DNA from: Bordetella parapertussis
GTDB taxonomy: Bacteria; Pseudomonadota; Gammaproteobacteria; Burkholderiales; SG8-41
Assembly: GCA_945906935.1 (NCBI GenBank)
Contig: CAMDSO010000007.1
Location: forward strand, 1 to 64,000
Length of the DNA stretch: 64,000 nt
Reading direction: 5' to 3'
Positions within the stretch are counted from its first letter, which is position 1; each line of letters starts with the position of its first letter. The notes beneath the pieces were generated by a model. It saw nothing but the letters and a program-made list of their open reading frames with translations, was not told the origin of the DNA and ran no database searches. Both the position numbers and the translations under genes were made by a program. Below are positions 9,578-18,892 of the stretch, in pieces.

Positions 9578-10777
9578 TCAGCGCCCACGCAAATAAGCGG
9601 CGATGCGACGCACACCTTCTGCGAGCACCGGCACTGCGTTCGTATAGGCAAAACGCACGTGCTTGTTGGCGGCATTGGCACCGAAATCAGCGCCCGGCGT
9701 GATGGCCACACCCGCGCTCTCCAACAGATCGCGCGCGAAAGCAAAACTGTCGTCGCACAGCGCACTGCAATCAGCATAGAGATAGAACGCGCCTTGCGGC
9801 ACCACCGGTATGCGGAACCCGATCTCGCGCAAGGCCGGCAACAGATAATCACGCCGCGCCTTGAATTCGGCACGCCGCGCCTCGAGTATGGCGATGGTCT
9901 CAGGCTCGAATGCGGCCACCGCCGCATGCTGCGAAGGGGTGGGCGAGGAGAGATAAATATTCTGCGAGAGTTTTTCAAACGCACGCAGATAGGCCTCGGG
10001 CACCACCATCCAACCCAGCCGCCAGCCGGTCATGTTGAAGTATTTCGAAAAGCTGTTGATGACAAATACCTGGTCACTGAATTTGAGCGCCGTCGAATAA
10101 TCCCCCTCATAGACGAGACCGTGATAAATCTCGTCGACGATCATGACGCCGCCGCGCGCCGCCGCGATGGCAGCGATCTCCTTGAGGGCCGCGTCCGGTA
10201 TTAGAGTGCCCGTCGGATTCGATGGCGAGGCCACCATCACCGCGCGGCTACGCGGCGTCCAGCGTTGCGCCACCAGTGCAGGCGTTAATTGATAGCCGCT
10301 GTCCGCGCCGACGGCGATTTCATCCGCAACCCCGCCCATCATGCGCACAAAGTTGCGATTGCACGGGTAACCAGGGTCCGCCATCAGCACTTCGTCACCG
10401 TTATCGATCAATACCGCGATCGCCAGCAACAAGGCTCCTGAAGCACCCGAAGTAATGATGATGCGCGAAGGCGACACTTCGACGCCGTAACGCGTGCGAT
10501 AAAAACGCGCGATGGTCTCGCGCAGCACCGGCAGCCCAAGTGCAGGAGTATAAAACAAACGACCGGTTTCAATCACGCGCATACCAGCTTCGCAGACCGG
10601 TTTGGGTGAGAGAAAATCCGGCTCACCGATTTCCATGTGGACGATGTTGCGGCCAGCCGCCTCGAGCTCGGCGGCTCGCGCCGCCAGTTCCAGCACATGA
10701 AATGGCTCTACGCCGGCAAGGCGTTGCGCAACGCGTGCCGCTGCGGGCGGCGAATCGAAATTGTGATCGGTAGTCAT
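9578..10777 (-). CDS. PLP-dependent aminotransferase (class I/II)
   Basis: HMEIGEPDF, ASPSNPTGT, VDEIYHGLVYE, SFSKYFNMTGWRLGW (PLP Lys). Confidence 0.94.
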   Translation of the reverse strand: MTTDHNFDSPPAAARVAQRLAGVEPFHVLELAARAAELEAAGRNIVHMEIGEPDFLSPKPVCEAGMRVIETGRLFYTPALGLPVLRETIARFYRTRYGVEVSPSRIIITSGASGALLLAIAVLIDNGDEVLMADPGYPCNRNFVRMMGGVADEIAVGADSGYQLTPALVAQRWTPRSRAVMVASPSNPTGTLIPDAALKEIAAIAAARGGVMIVDEIYHGLVYEGDYSTALKFSDQVFVINSFSKYFNMTGWRLGWMVVPEAYLRAFEKLSQNIYLSSPTPSQHAAVAAFEPETIAILEARRAEFKARRDYLLPALREIGFRIPVVPQGAFYLYADCSALCDDSFAFARDLLESAGVAITPGADFGANAANKHVRFAYTNAVPVLAEGVRRIAAYLRGR

Positions 10778-10844
10778 GCTGCGATTATGCGGCAATTAAC
10801 GCGCTGCTAGAATCCGCGCCCCTGACTTTCCCAACGAAAATCTC

Positions 10845-11351
10845 ATGACCATCTCAATGTATCAGGCCTCGGCACCCGCACTCGAACGCATGCTCGTCAA
10901 CCTTGCCGTCATCCTCGAAAAAGGCGCGGCCCACGCAGCGGCGAAAAAAATCGAGCCGTCGGTGTTTATCAATGCGCGCCTGTCGCCCGATATGTTCACT
11001 CTTGCCAAACAAGTGCAAATCGCAGCCGACATGGCCGAGGGTTGCATGGCACGGCTGGCGGGCGACGAAGCGCCCAAGGACGAAGACAGCTAAACGACGT
11101 TTGCCGAATTGATTACACGCATCGAAAAAACGGTCGTCTACATCAAGCGCTTTACGCCGGCGCAGATCGATGGCAGCGAAGAGCGGCACATCGTGCTGCC
11201 GGTGCGCGGCGGCCCGCTGGAGTTCAAGGGCCAGCCCTATCTGCTGCACTGGGTTTACCCGAACTTTTATTTCCACGTCACCACCGCCTACGACATCCTG
11301 CGTCATAACGGTGTTGAGGTTGGCAAAATGGATTTCCTTGGTAAGCCCTGA
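10845..11351 (+). pseudogene. DUF1993 family protein interrupted by an in-frame TAA
   Basis: ORFs 10845-11093 and 11109-11351 are in the same frame. N-half MTISMYQASAPALERMLVNL and C-half TTFAELITRIEKTVVYIKRF...LHWVYPNFYFHVTTAYDILRHNGVEVGKMDFLG are separated only by TAA at 11091-11093. Confidence 0.8.
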
Positions 11352-11644
11352 GCTCTCAGGGCTGATGTTCGCCTGATCCTGGCCCTCGGGCTGCCACCCA
11401 CCCGCTAGCGGCGATCTCTTCCGACCGCGGCGCCTCCCTACCTCCCCCGCCGCCTAGCTTCGGCATCCGCAACGAAACAGCCCCGCTTTCCGCCTGAAAC
11501 AAGGCGAAATTTTCCTTAACTCTAATTAACATTTCTTTATACTTTAAAATGGTAACGTTGATCCGCTAAAAGAGGCTGCGGGCGCGCGAAACCGCAGGGC
11601 CGCTCCAGCGATGAGGTCCGGTTGCGCAGACCCCTGACGCACGG

Positions 11645-13846
11645 ATGAAAAGCATGGGAAGCGGGGATATGCAGCGAACTTTCAAAGAGTGGATTTCTTC
11701 AACCAACTTCGTCGCCAGCCTGGGCGTGGTTGCCAGTCTGCTCGTCGTCGCTGTGGCGTTTCTGCAGGTCGCCAGCGACCGCAATCGCCATATTGAAACG
11801 TGGAAAGCCGTCGCCGCATCGGAGTCAACCGCACTCGCCGCGCATGCGCATCAAACCATGGTTGCCGCAGACCTCGCGCTGAAGTCGATTAACGAAATTG
11901 TCGCCCAGGCGAAACCCGGCACTACGGATGAATTGCGCAAACTGCTTGGCACGCGTGAAATTCATGAGATGCTGAAAATCCGCCAGAGCGGCGTGCCGCA
12001 GGTCAGTGTCGCCTCGATTGTCGACCTCAACGGCGACATGGTGAACTTCACCCGCAATTTCCCGCCGCGCTCGGCACAAGGGGCGCTGATCAATCTCAAG
12101 GAACGTGATTATTTCCGGGCCCATCTGCGCGACGAGGCGCTTGAGGTGTTCCTGTCGGCACCGGTGCAAAACAAAGGCACCGGCACGTGGACCTTCTACC
12201 TCGCACGAAAAATCCGCACGCCCTCGGGTGAAATGCTCGGCGTGGTACTCGCTGGCATTGAAAGTGCCTACTTTCAGCAATTCTTCAAGGACATTTCTGA
12301 CGACGGCAAGGCTTATGCCTTGTTTAATGCCGAAGGCACCAGTCTCGCCCGCTGGCCTGACGAGAGTAACGACATCGGTGGCAACTACGCCAAGGGGACG
12401 ATCTTCCGTATCCTGAACTCAGGAGCCAGATCCGAGATCATCGACGCTTCCGTTCCAAGCGGGTCAAAAAGCTACGGCAGCGAAAATCGTATCATCGCTC
12501 CGACACGGGTTGTTGATTATCCGCTGGTAGTCAATGTGCGTATCGCCGACGCGGTGATTCTCGGTGCCTGGATGCGCGCAGCCAAAGCCAACATCATCCA
12601 GGCCGTGTTGCTCTCGTTGATCATCGCCGCCATGACCACGATGGTCTTGCGACTGTTGCGCCAGAACGCCAAACAAATCCATGAAATTAGCCGAACCGGC
12701 GGTCTACTCGAAGAAAGCGAAGCGCGCCTCAACAGCTTTTTTCTCGCGTCACCGGTCTGCATGGCGATTTTTGATAATGACGGACGACTCTCGAAAATCA
12801 ACCCCACACTGGCGCGCCTGAGCGGTTTACCAGGCCCATACGAATTGGCAACGCCAACGGATAATCCGTTTACCGGCGTGTTCAAAGTGGAGCTCGATGC
12901 GCTGGTGCAGGAGGTGTTGGGCAGGCATGCCACTTTCATCAATCAACCTTTCCACATCCCCGGCAGCCCGTCCAAACCCGCTGCGCAGGAATGGCTGGTC
13001 TCGCTCTTCCCCGTGGTTGGTACGGCGACCAAATACAATGGGGTCGGTCTGTCGGTAATCGATGTAACCGAACTCACACGGGTGGAACACCAGCTGCGCG
13101 TGCTTAACAGCGAACTGGAAGAACGCGTCGATCTGCGCACCAAAGAACTCTCGGTGGCCAACATCGAACTCGACGCTTTCGCCTATAGCGTCTCGCACGA
13201 TTTACGCGCCCCGCTGCGCGGCATCGACGGCTTCGCCAACATGCTCGAGCAGGAATGCCAGGAGCAGCTCAACGAACAGGCGCGCGGCTATCTGCAGCGC
13301 ATCCGCAATGGCGTGCAACGACTGAGCAACATCATCTCCGACCTGCTGCTGCTATCGCGTCTGCGTAATACCGAGTTGAAGATGCAGCGCGTCGATCTCA
13401 CCGCTATCGCCCGTGAAATTGCCGACGGATACAGCAAAACGGGTGTCTACCCGGCAGTCGAGTGGCGTATCGCCGAGGGGCTGCAAGCCACCGCCGACAC
13501 CGGCATGATGCGCATCGTGTTGGAAAACCTGCTGGGCAACGCCGGCAAGTACAGCAGTAAAACCACCAACCCGGTGGTCGAGTTATTTCTTGCTGACAGC
13601 GACGACCAGCATCTTGAATTCGCCGTCCGCGACAACGGCGCCGGCTTTGATATGGCGTATGCAAACGTGCTGTTCAAACCGTTCAAACGCTTGCACGGCC
13701 AGCATGAATTCGAAGGCACCGGCATCGGGCTCTCCACCGTGGCCCGCGTCATCGCACGCCATGGCGGCAGTATCGCCGGTGAAGGCAAGGTCGGTGCCGG
13801 CGCCACCTTCCGCTTTAGTCTCCCCAACAAAATGGAAAAGTCATGA
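11645..13846 (+). CDS. Sensor histidine kinase with dCache-like periplasmic domain and PAS domain
   Basis: N-terminal TM, Cache-like region, PAS, AYSVSHDLRAPLRGIDGF H-box, ATPase motifs DNGAGFDM and GTGIGLSTVARVIARHGG. Confidence 0.92.
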   Translation: MKSMGSGDMQRTFKEWISSTNFVASLGVVASLLVVAVAFLQVASDRNRHIETWKAVAASESTALAAHAHQTMVAADLALKSINEIVAQAKPGTTDELRKLLGTREIHEMLKIRQSGVPQVSVASIVDLNGDMVNFTRNFPPRSAQGALINLKERDYFRAHLRDEALEVFLSAPVQNKGTGTWTFYLARKIRTPSGEMLGVVLAGIESAYFQQFFKDISDDGKAYALFNAEGTSLARWPDESNDIGGNYAKGTIFRILNSGARSEIIDASVPSGSKSYGSENRIIAPTRVVDYPLVVNVRIADAVILGAWMRAAKANIIQAVLLSLIIAAMTTMVLRLLRQNAKQIHEISRTGGLLEESEARLNSFFLASPVCMAIFDNDGRLSKINPTLARLSGLPGPYELATPTDNPFTGVFKVELDALVQEVLGRHATFINQPFHIPGSPSKPAAQEWLVSLFPVVGTATKYNGVGLSVIDVTELTRVEHQLRVLNSELEERVDLRTKELSVANIELDAFAYSVSHDLRAPLRGIDGFANMLEQECQEQLNEQARGYLQRIRNGVQRLSNIISDLLLLSRLRNTELKMQRVDLTAIAREIADGYSKTGVYPAVEWRIAEGLQATADTGMMRIVLENLLGNAGKYSSKTTNPVVELFLADSDDQHLEFAVRDNGAGFDMAYANVLFKPFKRLHGQHEFEGTGIGLSTVARVIARHGGSIAGEGKVGAGATFRFSLPNKMEKS

Positions 13847-14283
13847 AAGATTACATCCTGCTGGTCGAAGACAATCCCGACGACGCCGATCTCACCATCA
13901 TGGCGTTCAAAGCCTCCGGCATTGTCAATGAAGTGGTGGTGGCACGCGACGGCGCCGAGGCGATCGACTACCTGTTCGCACGCGGCGCCTTTGCAAGCCG
14001 CGATGCCACCGAGCTGCCAGTGGTGATGATCCTGGACCTCAATCTGCCGAAGGTTCCGGGCATCGAGGTGTTACGCCAAGTGCGTGATAACGCGGTAACC
14101 AACCTGCTGCCGGTGGTGGTATTGACCACTTCCATTGACGACAAGGACATGCTCGACAGCTATGGACTTGGCGCCAATGCCTATGTGCAAAAGCCCGTCT
14201 CGTCGGATGAGTTTGTCAAATCAGCAGGCCGTCTTGGCCTGTTCTGGACACTCAGCAACCGGCGCCCGCCGGCAAAAAAATAA
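13843..14283 (+). CDS. Response regulator (Rcp1-like receiver)
   Basis: ILLVEDNPDDADLT, VMILDLNLPKVPGIEVL, LTTSIDDKD, YVQKPV. Overlaps the kinase stop by 4 nt. Confidence 0.94.
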   Translation: MKDYILLVEDNPDDADLTIMAFKASGIVNEVVVARDGAEAIDYLFARGAFASRDATELPVVMILDLNLPKVPGIEVLRQVRDNAVTNLLPVVVLTTSIDDKDMLDSYGLGANAYVQKPVSSDEFVKSAGRLGLFWTLSNRRPPAKK

Positions 14284-14316
14284 ACTCTAGCCAACCTAAC
14301 ACAGCCTGACAAGACC

Positions 14317-14865
14317 ATGAGTGACCTCAAACTCGCCCGCACCCGCCCGCTCGCAGCGCTGATCTTCGCCAGTCGCTGGCTGCAACTGCCCCTCTACCTT
14401 GGCCTGATCGTGGCGCAGGTCGTCTACGTGTATCAGTTCTGGACCGAGCTGGTGCACCTCGTGCAGCTGACAACGCTGCGCAATATCAGCGAAAACGAGA
14501 TCATGCTGATCGTGCTTGGACTGATCGATGTGGTGATGATCGCCAACCTGCTGGTGATGGTGATCATCGGCGGTTACGAGACCTTCGTCTCGCGCTTGAA
14601 ACTTGAAGACCACCCCGACCAGCCTGAGTGGCTCTCACACGTCAACGCCTCGGTGCTGAAGGTCAAGCTCGCCACCGCGATCATCGGTATCTCATCGATC
14701 CATCTGCTGAAGACATTCATCAACGCCGAACAGCTGGCTGAAAAAGTCATCATGTGGCAAGTCATCATCCACATCACGTTTGTGCTGTCGGCGATGGCCA
14801 TTGCCGCGACCGACCGCCTATTGCTCTCACCTTCGGGCCACAAGCACCCCCCACCGGGCAACTAA
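14317..14865 (+). CDS. YqhA/TIGR00645 family membrane protein
   Basis: [60 protein letters not shown]. Confidence 0.88.
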   Translation: MSDLKLARTRPLAALIFASRWLQLPLYLGLIVAQVVYVYQFWTELVHLVQLTTLRNISENEIMLIVLGLIDVVMIANLLVMVIIGGYETFVSRLKLEDHPDQPEWLSHVNASVLKVKLATAIIGISSIHLLKTFINAEQLAEKVIMWQVIIHITFVLSAMAIAATDRLLLSPSGHKHPPPGN

Positions 14866-14895
14866 AAACCCCGCCCCGCCGTTATTGGCGGGGCA
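14866..14895. terminator. Bidirectional terminator between convergent genes
   Basis: GCCCCGCC-GTTATT-GGCGGGGC hairpin preceded by an A tract. Confidence 0.75.
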
Positions 14896-14905
14896 CATGT
14901 AACGA

Positions 14906-15511
14906 TTAACCGCCGTACGGTTTACCCCAGCCGCCGGCAAAGAAGCATTCACCGATTGGTTTGCGCTTGCGCGGGGCGAGTTCCTTCGACTTCACATCTT
15001 CCGGCAGCACTTCGGGCTCGCCCTGATAACCCACCGCGATCAATGACATCGGCGTGAATTCAGCGGGTATCGAAAAAGCGGCGCGGACTTTTTCACCGTC
15101 AAAGCCGCCCATCTGATGCGCAACCAGACCCAGCGCCACCGCTTGCAAAGACAGATTGAGCGTCGCCATGCCGGTATCGTGTTGCGTGTGCCGATTCGGT
15201 TTGCCGCTGTGCCCGAACACACTGCCCGCGCACGAGAGGATAAACAGCGGCACATTGGCACACCATTTCTTGTTGTTCTCGGACAAGGTGTCAAACACCT
15301 GCTGCCAGCCCGCCTCGTCGTCGGCGCGATTCCACACCAGGTAGCGCCAGGGTTCGTCACCATTGCACGACGGCGCCCAGCGCGCCGCCTCGATCAACGA
15401 CAGTATCTGTGCCTGGCTGACGGGCCTGGTTTTGTCATAGGCGCGCGGACTCCAGCGGCGCGTGAGCAGTTCGTGGATGGCAGTTGCAGTGACAGCGTTT
15501 TTTTCCAACAT
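14906..15511 (-). CDS. Nitroreductase family protein
   Basis: LLTRRWSPRAYDKTRPVS, EAARWAPSCNGDEPWRYLV, SLQAVALGLVAHQMGGFD. Confidence 0.92.
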   Translation of the reverse strand: MLEKNAVTATAIHELLTRRWSPRAYDKTRPVSQAQILSLIEAARWAPSCNGDEPWRYLVWNRADDEAGWQQVFDTLSENNKKWCANVPLFILSCAGSVFGHSGKPNRHTQHDTGMATLNLSLQAVALGLVAHQMGGFDGEKVRAAFSIPAEFTPMSLIAVGYQGEPEVLPEDVKSKELAPRKRKPIGECFFAGGWGKPYGG

Positions 15512-15553
15512 GTGTTCTCCCGATGAAAGATGTCGGCGGCCCGCGGCCCGCCG

Positions 15554-16015
15554 CTAGCGTTTCTTGTTCTGCGGAACGTGCGGTGCATTCCGTTGCTTGC
15601 CGCCGAGGCTGAGCGGCCCCGGCCCGTGTATCACCACGTATAGCATGCCGCCCATGATGGCGAGGTTCTTCATGAAATTATTCAGCTGCCCGCCGAGATT
15701 CTGCGCTTCGGCGCTCCAGAACGGATGCACGACCACGGCGGTCAAAAAAGTGAACACAAAAAACGCCAGCGCCAGCGCGCGCGCCTGCCAGCCCAGCACC
15801 AGCAGGATGCCACCGCCGAGTTCGAGCGCAATCGTCAGCACCAGCAGCGACTGCGCGGCGGGCAAACCAAGATTACCGATAAAAGCCGCAGTCGCCGCAA
15901 AGGCCTTCAATTTGCCAAACCCCGAGACAATAAAAACCTGCGCCAACAATATACGCGCGGCCAGCGGACCGTAATGCGCCAGCCGCACCGCGTATTTATC
16001 CAGATTTTTATCCAT
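15554..16015 (-). CDS. DoxX family protein
   Basis: LAARILLAQVFIVSGFGKLKAF, four TM segments, HPFWSAEAQNLGGQLNNFMKNLAIMGGML. Confidence 0.88.
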   Translation of the reverse strand: MDKNLDKYAVRLAHYGPLAARILLAQVFIVSGFGKLKAFAATAAFIGNLGLPAAQSLLVLTIALELGGGILLVLGWQARALALAFFVFTFLTAVVVHPFWSAEAQNLGGQLNNFMKNLAIMGGMLYVVIHGPGPLSLGGKQRNAPHVPQNKKR

Positions 16016-16086
16016 CTAACGAGCCCCCACCAACGCCAATCATGATTGAAACCTTGACCCCACCACGACTTAAAGTCGACCGCCGT

Positions 16087-16671
16087 CTAGTCCTTCCACG
16101 CCTCGACCTGTATGCGCAGGGTGATCTCGTCGCCCACCATCGGGATAAAGGTCTTCATGCCGAAATCCGAACGTTTCAGGCTGCCCGTCACCTCGGCACC
16201 GCAACCATCCTTTTTATTCAGCGGATGCGTGCCGCATTTGACCTGCGTAATCGCCAGCGTCAGCGGACGCATAACACCCAACAGAGTCAACTCGCCCTCG
16301 GCACTCGCCGGCACCTCACCGTTGAATTTGAGGTTCTTCGACTTGAACGTCATCAGTGGAAATTTCTCGACGTTAAAAAACTTCTCGCTGCGCAGCTCCG
16401 TCTCCAGGCGCGGATCACCACTACCGACCGATGCGGTTTGCACGGTGATTTCAATACTGCCGGTCTTCGCCGCACGGTCGAGCACCAGCTTGCCGGCGCT
16501 GCTGTTGAACTGGCCGCGATGGGTGGAGAAACCAAAGTGGCTGACTTCAAAGTGCGGAAAGGTGTGCGCCGGGTCGATGGAGTATTGCTCGGCGGCGTTG
16601 GCGGCGGCGGCGAACGCAAGCGGCGCGCCACAAATCAAAACAAACGCTGCATAGGTACGAAATGATGTCAT
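16087..16671 (-). CDS. YceI family protein, exported
   Basis: Signal peptide, then YSIDPAHTFPHFEVSHFGFSTHRGQFN and VTGSLKRSDFGMKTFIPMVGDEITLRI. Confidence 0.93.
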   Translation of the reverse strand: MTSFRTYAAFVLICGAPLAFAAAANAAEQYSIDPAHTFPHFEVSHFGFSTHRGQFNSSAGKLVLDRAAKTGSIEITVQTASVGSGDPRLETELRSEKFFNVEKFPLMTFKSKNLKFNGEVPASAEGELTLLGVMRPLTLAITQVKCGTHPLNKKDGCGAEVTGSLKRSDFGMKTFIPMVGDEITLRIQVEAWKD

Positions 16672-16699
16672 GCGATGCCCCCCTCAAGTTTGCAAACAA

Positions 16700-17398
16700 T
16701 TAGAGCAGATCGAACAGCAGAATCTCGGCGTTATCGCCTTGTTCCAGCGTCACCATCGGCTCGTCATGAATTTTGGCTGCATCCCCGGCAAGTAGCACCT
16801 GACCGTTGATGGTCACCGCCCCGCGCGCCACATGCACATAGGCACAGCGCCCGCTGACCAGCGGATGTGACAAGCGTTCGGCACCGTCGAGCAGCGCCGC
16901 GAAAACAGCGGCATCCTGATGGATACGCAGCGATCCCTCACGTCCATCCGGCGAGGCAATCAGGCGCAGCGTGCCGCGCCTGGACCGAGTATCGAAATGT
17001 TTTTCCTCATAGCCGGGCTCGATGCCGGGCGCTGCGGGAAGAATCCAGATTTGCAGAAAATGCACCAACGCGTCGGGCGAGTGATTGAATTCGCTGTGTT
17101 GCACGCCGCGGCCGGCACTCATACGCTGTACGTCACCGGCGCGGATCACCGACCCATTGCCCATGCTGTCGCGATGGGCGAGTGCGCCCTCGAGTATGTA
17201 GGTAATGATCTCCATGTCACGGTGCCCGTGCGTGCCAAAGCCCATACCGGGCTGCACGATGTCTTCATTGATCACGCGCAAGCTGGCAAAACCTGTGTGC
17301 TGCGGATCGTGATAATCGGCAAACGAAAAACTATGCCGGCTCTCAAGCCAGCCGTGATGGGCGTGTCCGCGTTCGTTGGATTTTCGGATGGTGATCAT
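16700..17398 (-). CDS. Pirin family protein
   Basis: ERGHAHHGWLESRHSFSFADYHDP, GFGTHGHRDMEIITYILEGALAHRDSMGN, AGRGVQHSEFN. Confidence 0.94.
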   Translation of the reverse strand: MITIRKSNERGHAHHGWLESRHSFSFADYHDPQHTGFASLRVINEDIVQPGMGFGTHGHRDMEIITYILEGALAHRDSMGNGSVIRAGDVQRMSAGRGVQHSEFNHSPDALVHFLQIWILPAAPGIEPGYEEKHFDTRSRRGTLRLIASPDGREGSLRIHQDAAVFAALLDGAERLSHPLVSGRCAYVHVARGAVTINGQVLLAGDAAKIHDEPMVTLEQGDNAEILLFDLL

Positions 17399-17472
17399 GA
17401 GTTTGGGCGCTTATATCAGCCGCTGGTGGGGACGATTCATCAAGCGCTCACCGCATCGGTCTGCTTCAAGTG

Positions 17473-18891
17473 CTAACCCCCGTGTACGAGCTGCCAGCCG
17501 CCGCCCAGCGCCTTGTAGAGCTGCACCAGCGAGGTATTGGTGTTGCGTAACACCTGCACGCGTGCGAGTTCGGCGTCGAGCAATACACGGTCGGCGTCGA
17601 TGACCTCGAAGTAGGATGAGTAACCCGCGGCATAGCGCTTGACCACCAGCTCGCGCGCTGCACGCAAGGCTGCGACCTGTTGATTCTGCAGCCCCAATGC
17701 CTCGCCGTAACCGGCACGCGCTGCCAGCGCATCGCCGACTTCACGAAAAGCTTGCGCCACGGTCCGCTGATAACCCAGTATCACCTGCTCTTCGCGTGCT
17801 GAAAAGATATCTACCTGATAGCGGTTGCGATTGGCATCCAGGATCGGTTGTAACAAGCCTAGACCGAACGACCATGTTTGCGCCGGCCCGGTAAACAGAT
17901 TGCCGAATTCGCGGCTTTGCGAACCCAGTGCACCGGTCAGCGAGATGCTCGGGAACAATGAGGCCTTGACCACTTTGAGTCGTGCGTTGGCACCAACCAG
18001 CGTGTTCTCGGCCTGACGCACATCGGGGCGCCGCTCCAGCAACGTCGAAGGTACCCCAACCGGCACATCCGGTATCGGGGCCAGCCCTTCAACATCAGCC
18101 GCAGCACGCGTCACCGGTCCCGGCATGGCGCCCGTTAGTATCTGCAACAGGTTTTCGGCCTGCACAATCTGCGCATTCAAATCGGTGAGCTGCAGGCGCG
18201 CGATGGCGACACTGGCCTCGGCGCGATTCACATCGAGTGCGGGCACCACGCCGCGCTCAAACTGGGCACGCGTGAGCTTGAGAAAATCCTCGCGCAGGCC
18301 GACCGTCTTCTGCGTAATCGCCGTTTGCTGATCGAGGGCGCGCAACGCAAAATAAGTCGTCGCCACATTCGACAGCACGCTGATGCGGGTGGTGTCGCTG
18401 GCGAATTCAGAAGCCAGCAGATCAGCGCGTGCCGCCGCGTTGATGCTAGCGATACGCTGCCAGAAATCAATTTCATAAGAGGCGCTGATTTCGCCGCCGA
18501 GTGTTGTGCGCACCGGCAACACGGTCGACGGCAAGGGCGTCGGCCCCACCGCCGTAATCCGCGAACGCGTCGCACCGCCGGTGGCGTTCAGCGTCGGAAT
18601 CGACCCGTAACCGGCAATCCCGGCGACGGCACGAAACTCATCAATACGGGCAAGCGCAATACGCACGTCGTAGTTATTTTCCAGCGCCGCGCGCAACAGC
18701 GTGTTGAGCGCCGGATCCTGATAAATCTCCCACCACGCCATCTCGGCCAGCGATTTACCCGAGGCCAAAGGCGCGCCACGGAAGCTCTCTGGCGTGTTCA
18801 GCGGCGGGCGTGTGTAATCGCCGCCGACGGCACAGGCACCGAGCAGCGTGGCGCTTGCGAGGACAACCAGGTTACGCATGTTCTGTTTCAT
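17473..18891 (-). CDS. RND efflux outer membrane channel (OprM/NodT family lipoprotein)
   Basis: LLGACAVGGDYTRPPLNTPESFR, WWEIYQDPALNTLLRAALENNYDVRIALAR, GVPSTLLERRPDVRQAENTLVGANA. Confidence 0.93.
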   Translation of the reverse strand: MKQNMRNLVVLASATLLGACAVGGDYTRPPLNTPESFRGAPLASGKSLAEMAWWEIYQDPALNTLLRAALENNYDVRIALARIDEFRAVAGIAGYGSIPTLNATGGATRSRITAVGPTPLPSTVLPVRTTLGGEISASYEIDFWQRIASINAAARADLLASEFASDTTRISVLSNVATTYFALRALDQQTAITQKTVGLREDFLKLTRAQFERGVVPALDVNRAEASVAIARLQLTDLNAQIVQAENLLQILTGAMPGPVTRAAADVEGLAPIPDVPVGVPSTLLERRPDVRQAENTLVGANARLKVVKASLFPSISLTGALGSQSREFGNLFTGPAQTWSFGLGLLQPILDANRNRYQVDIFSAREEQVILGYQRTVAQAFREVGDALAARAGYGEALGLQNQQVAALRAARELVVKRYAAGYSSYFEVIDADRVLLDAELARVQVLRNTNTSLVQLYKALGGGWQLVHGG

Positions 18892-18892
18892 A

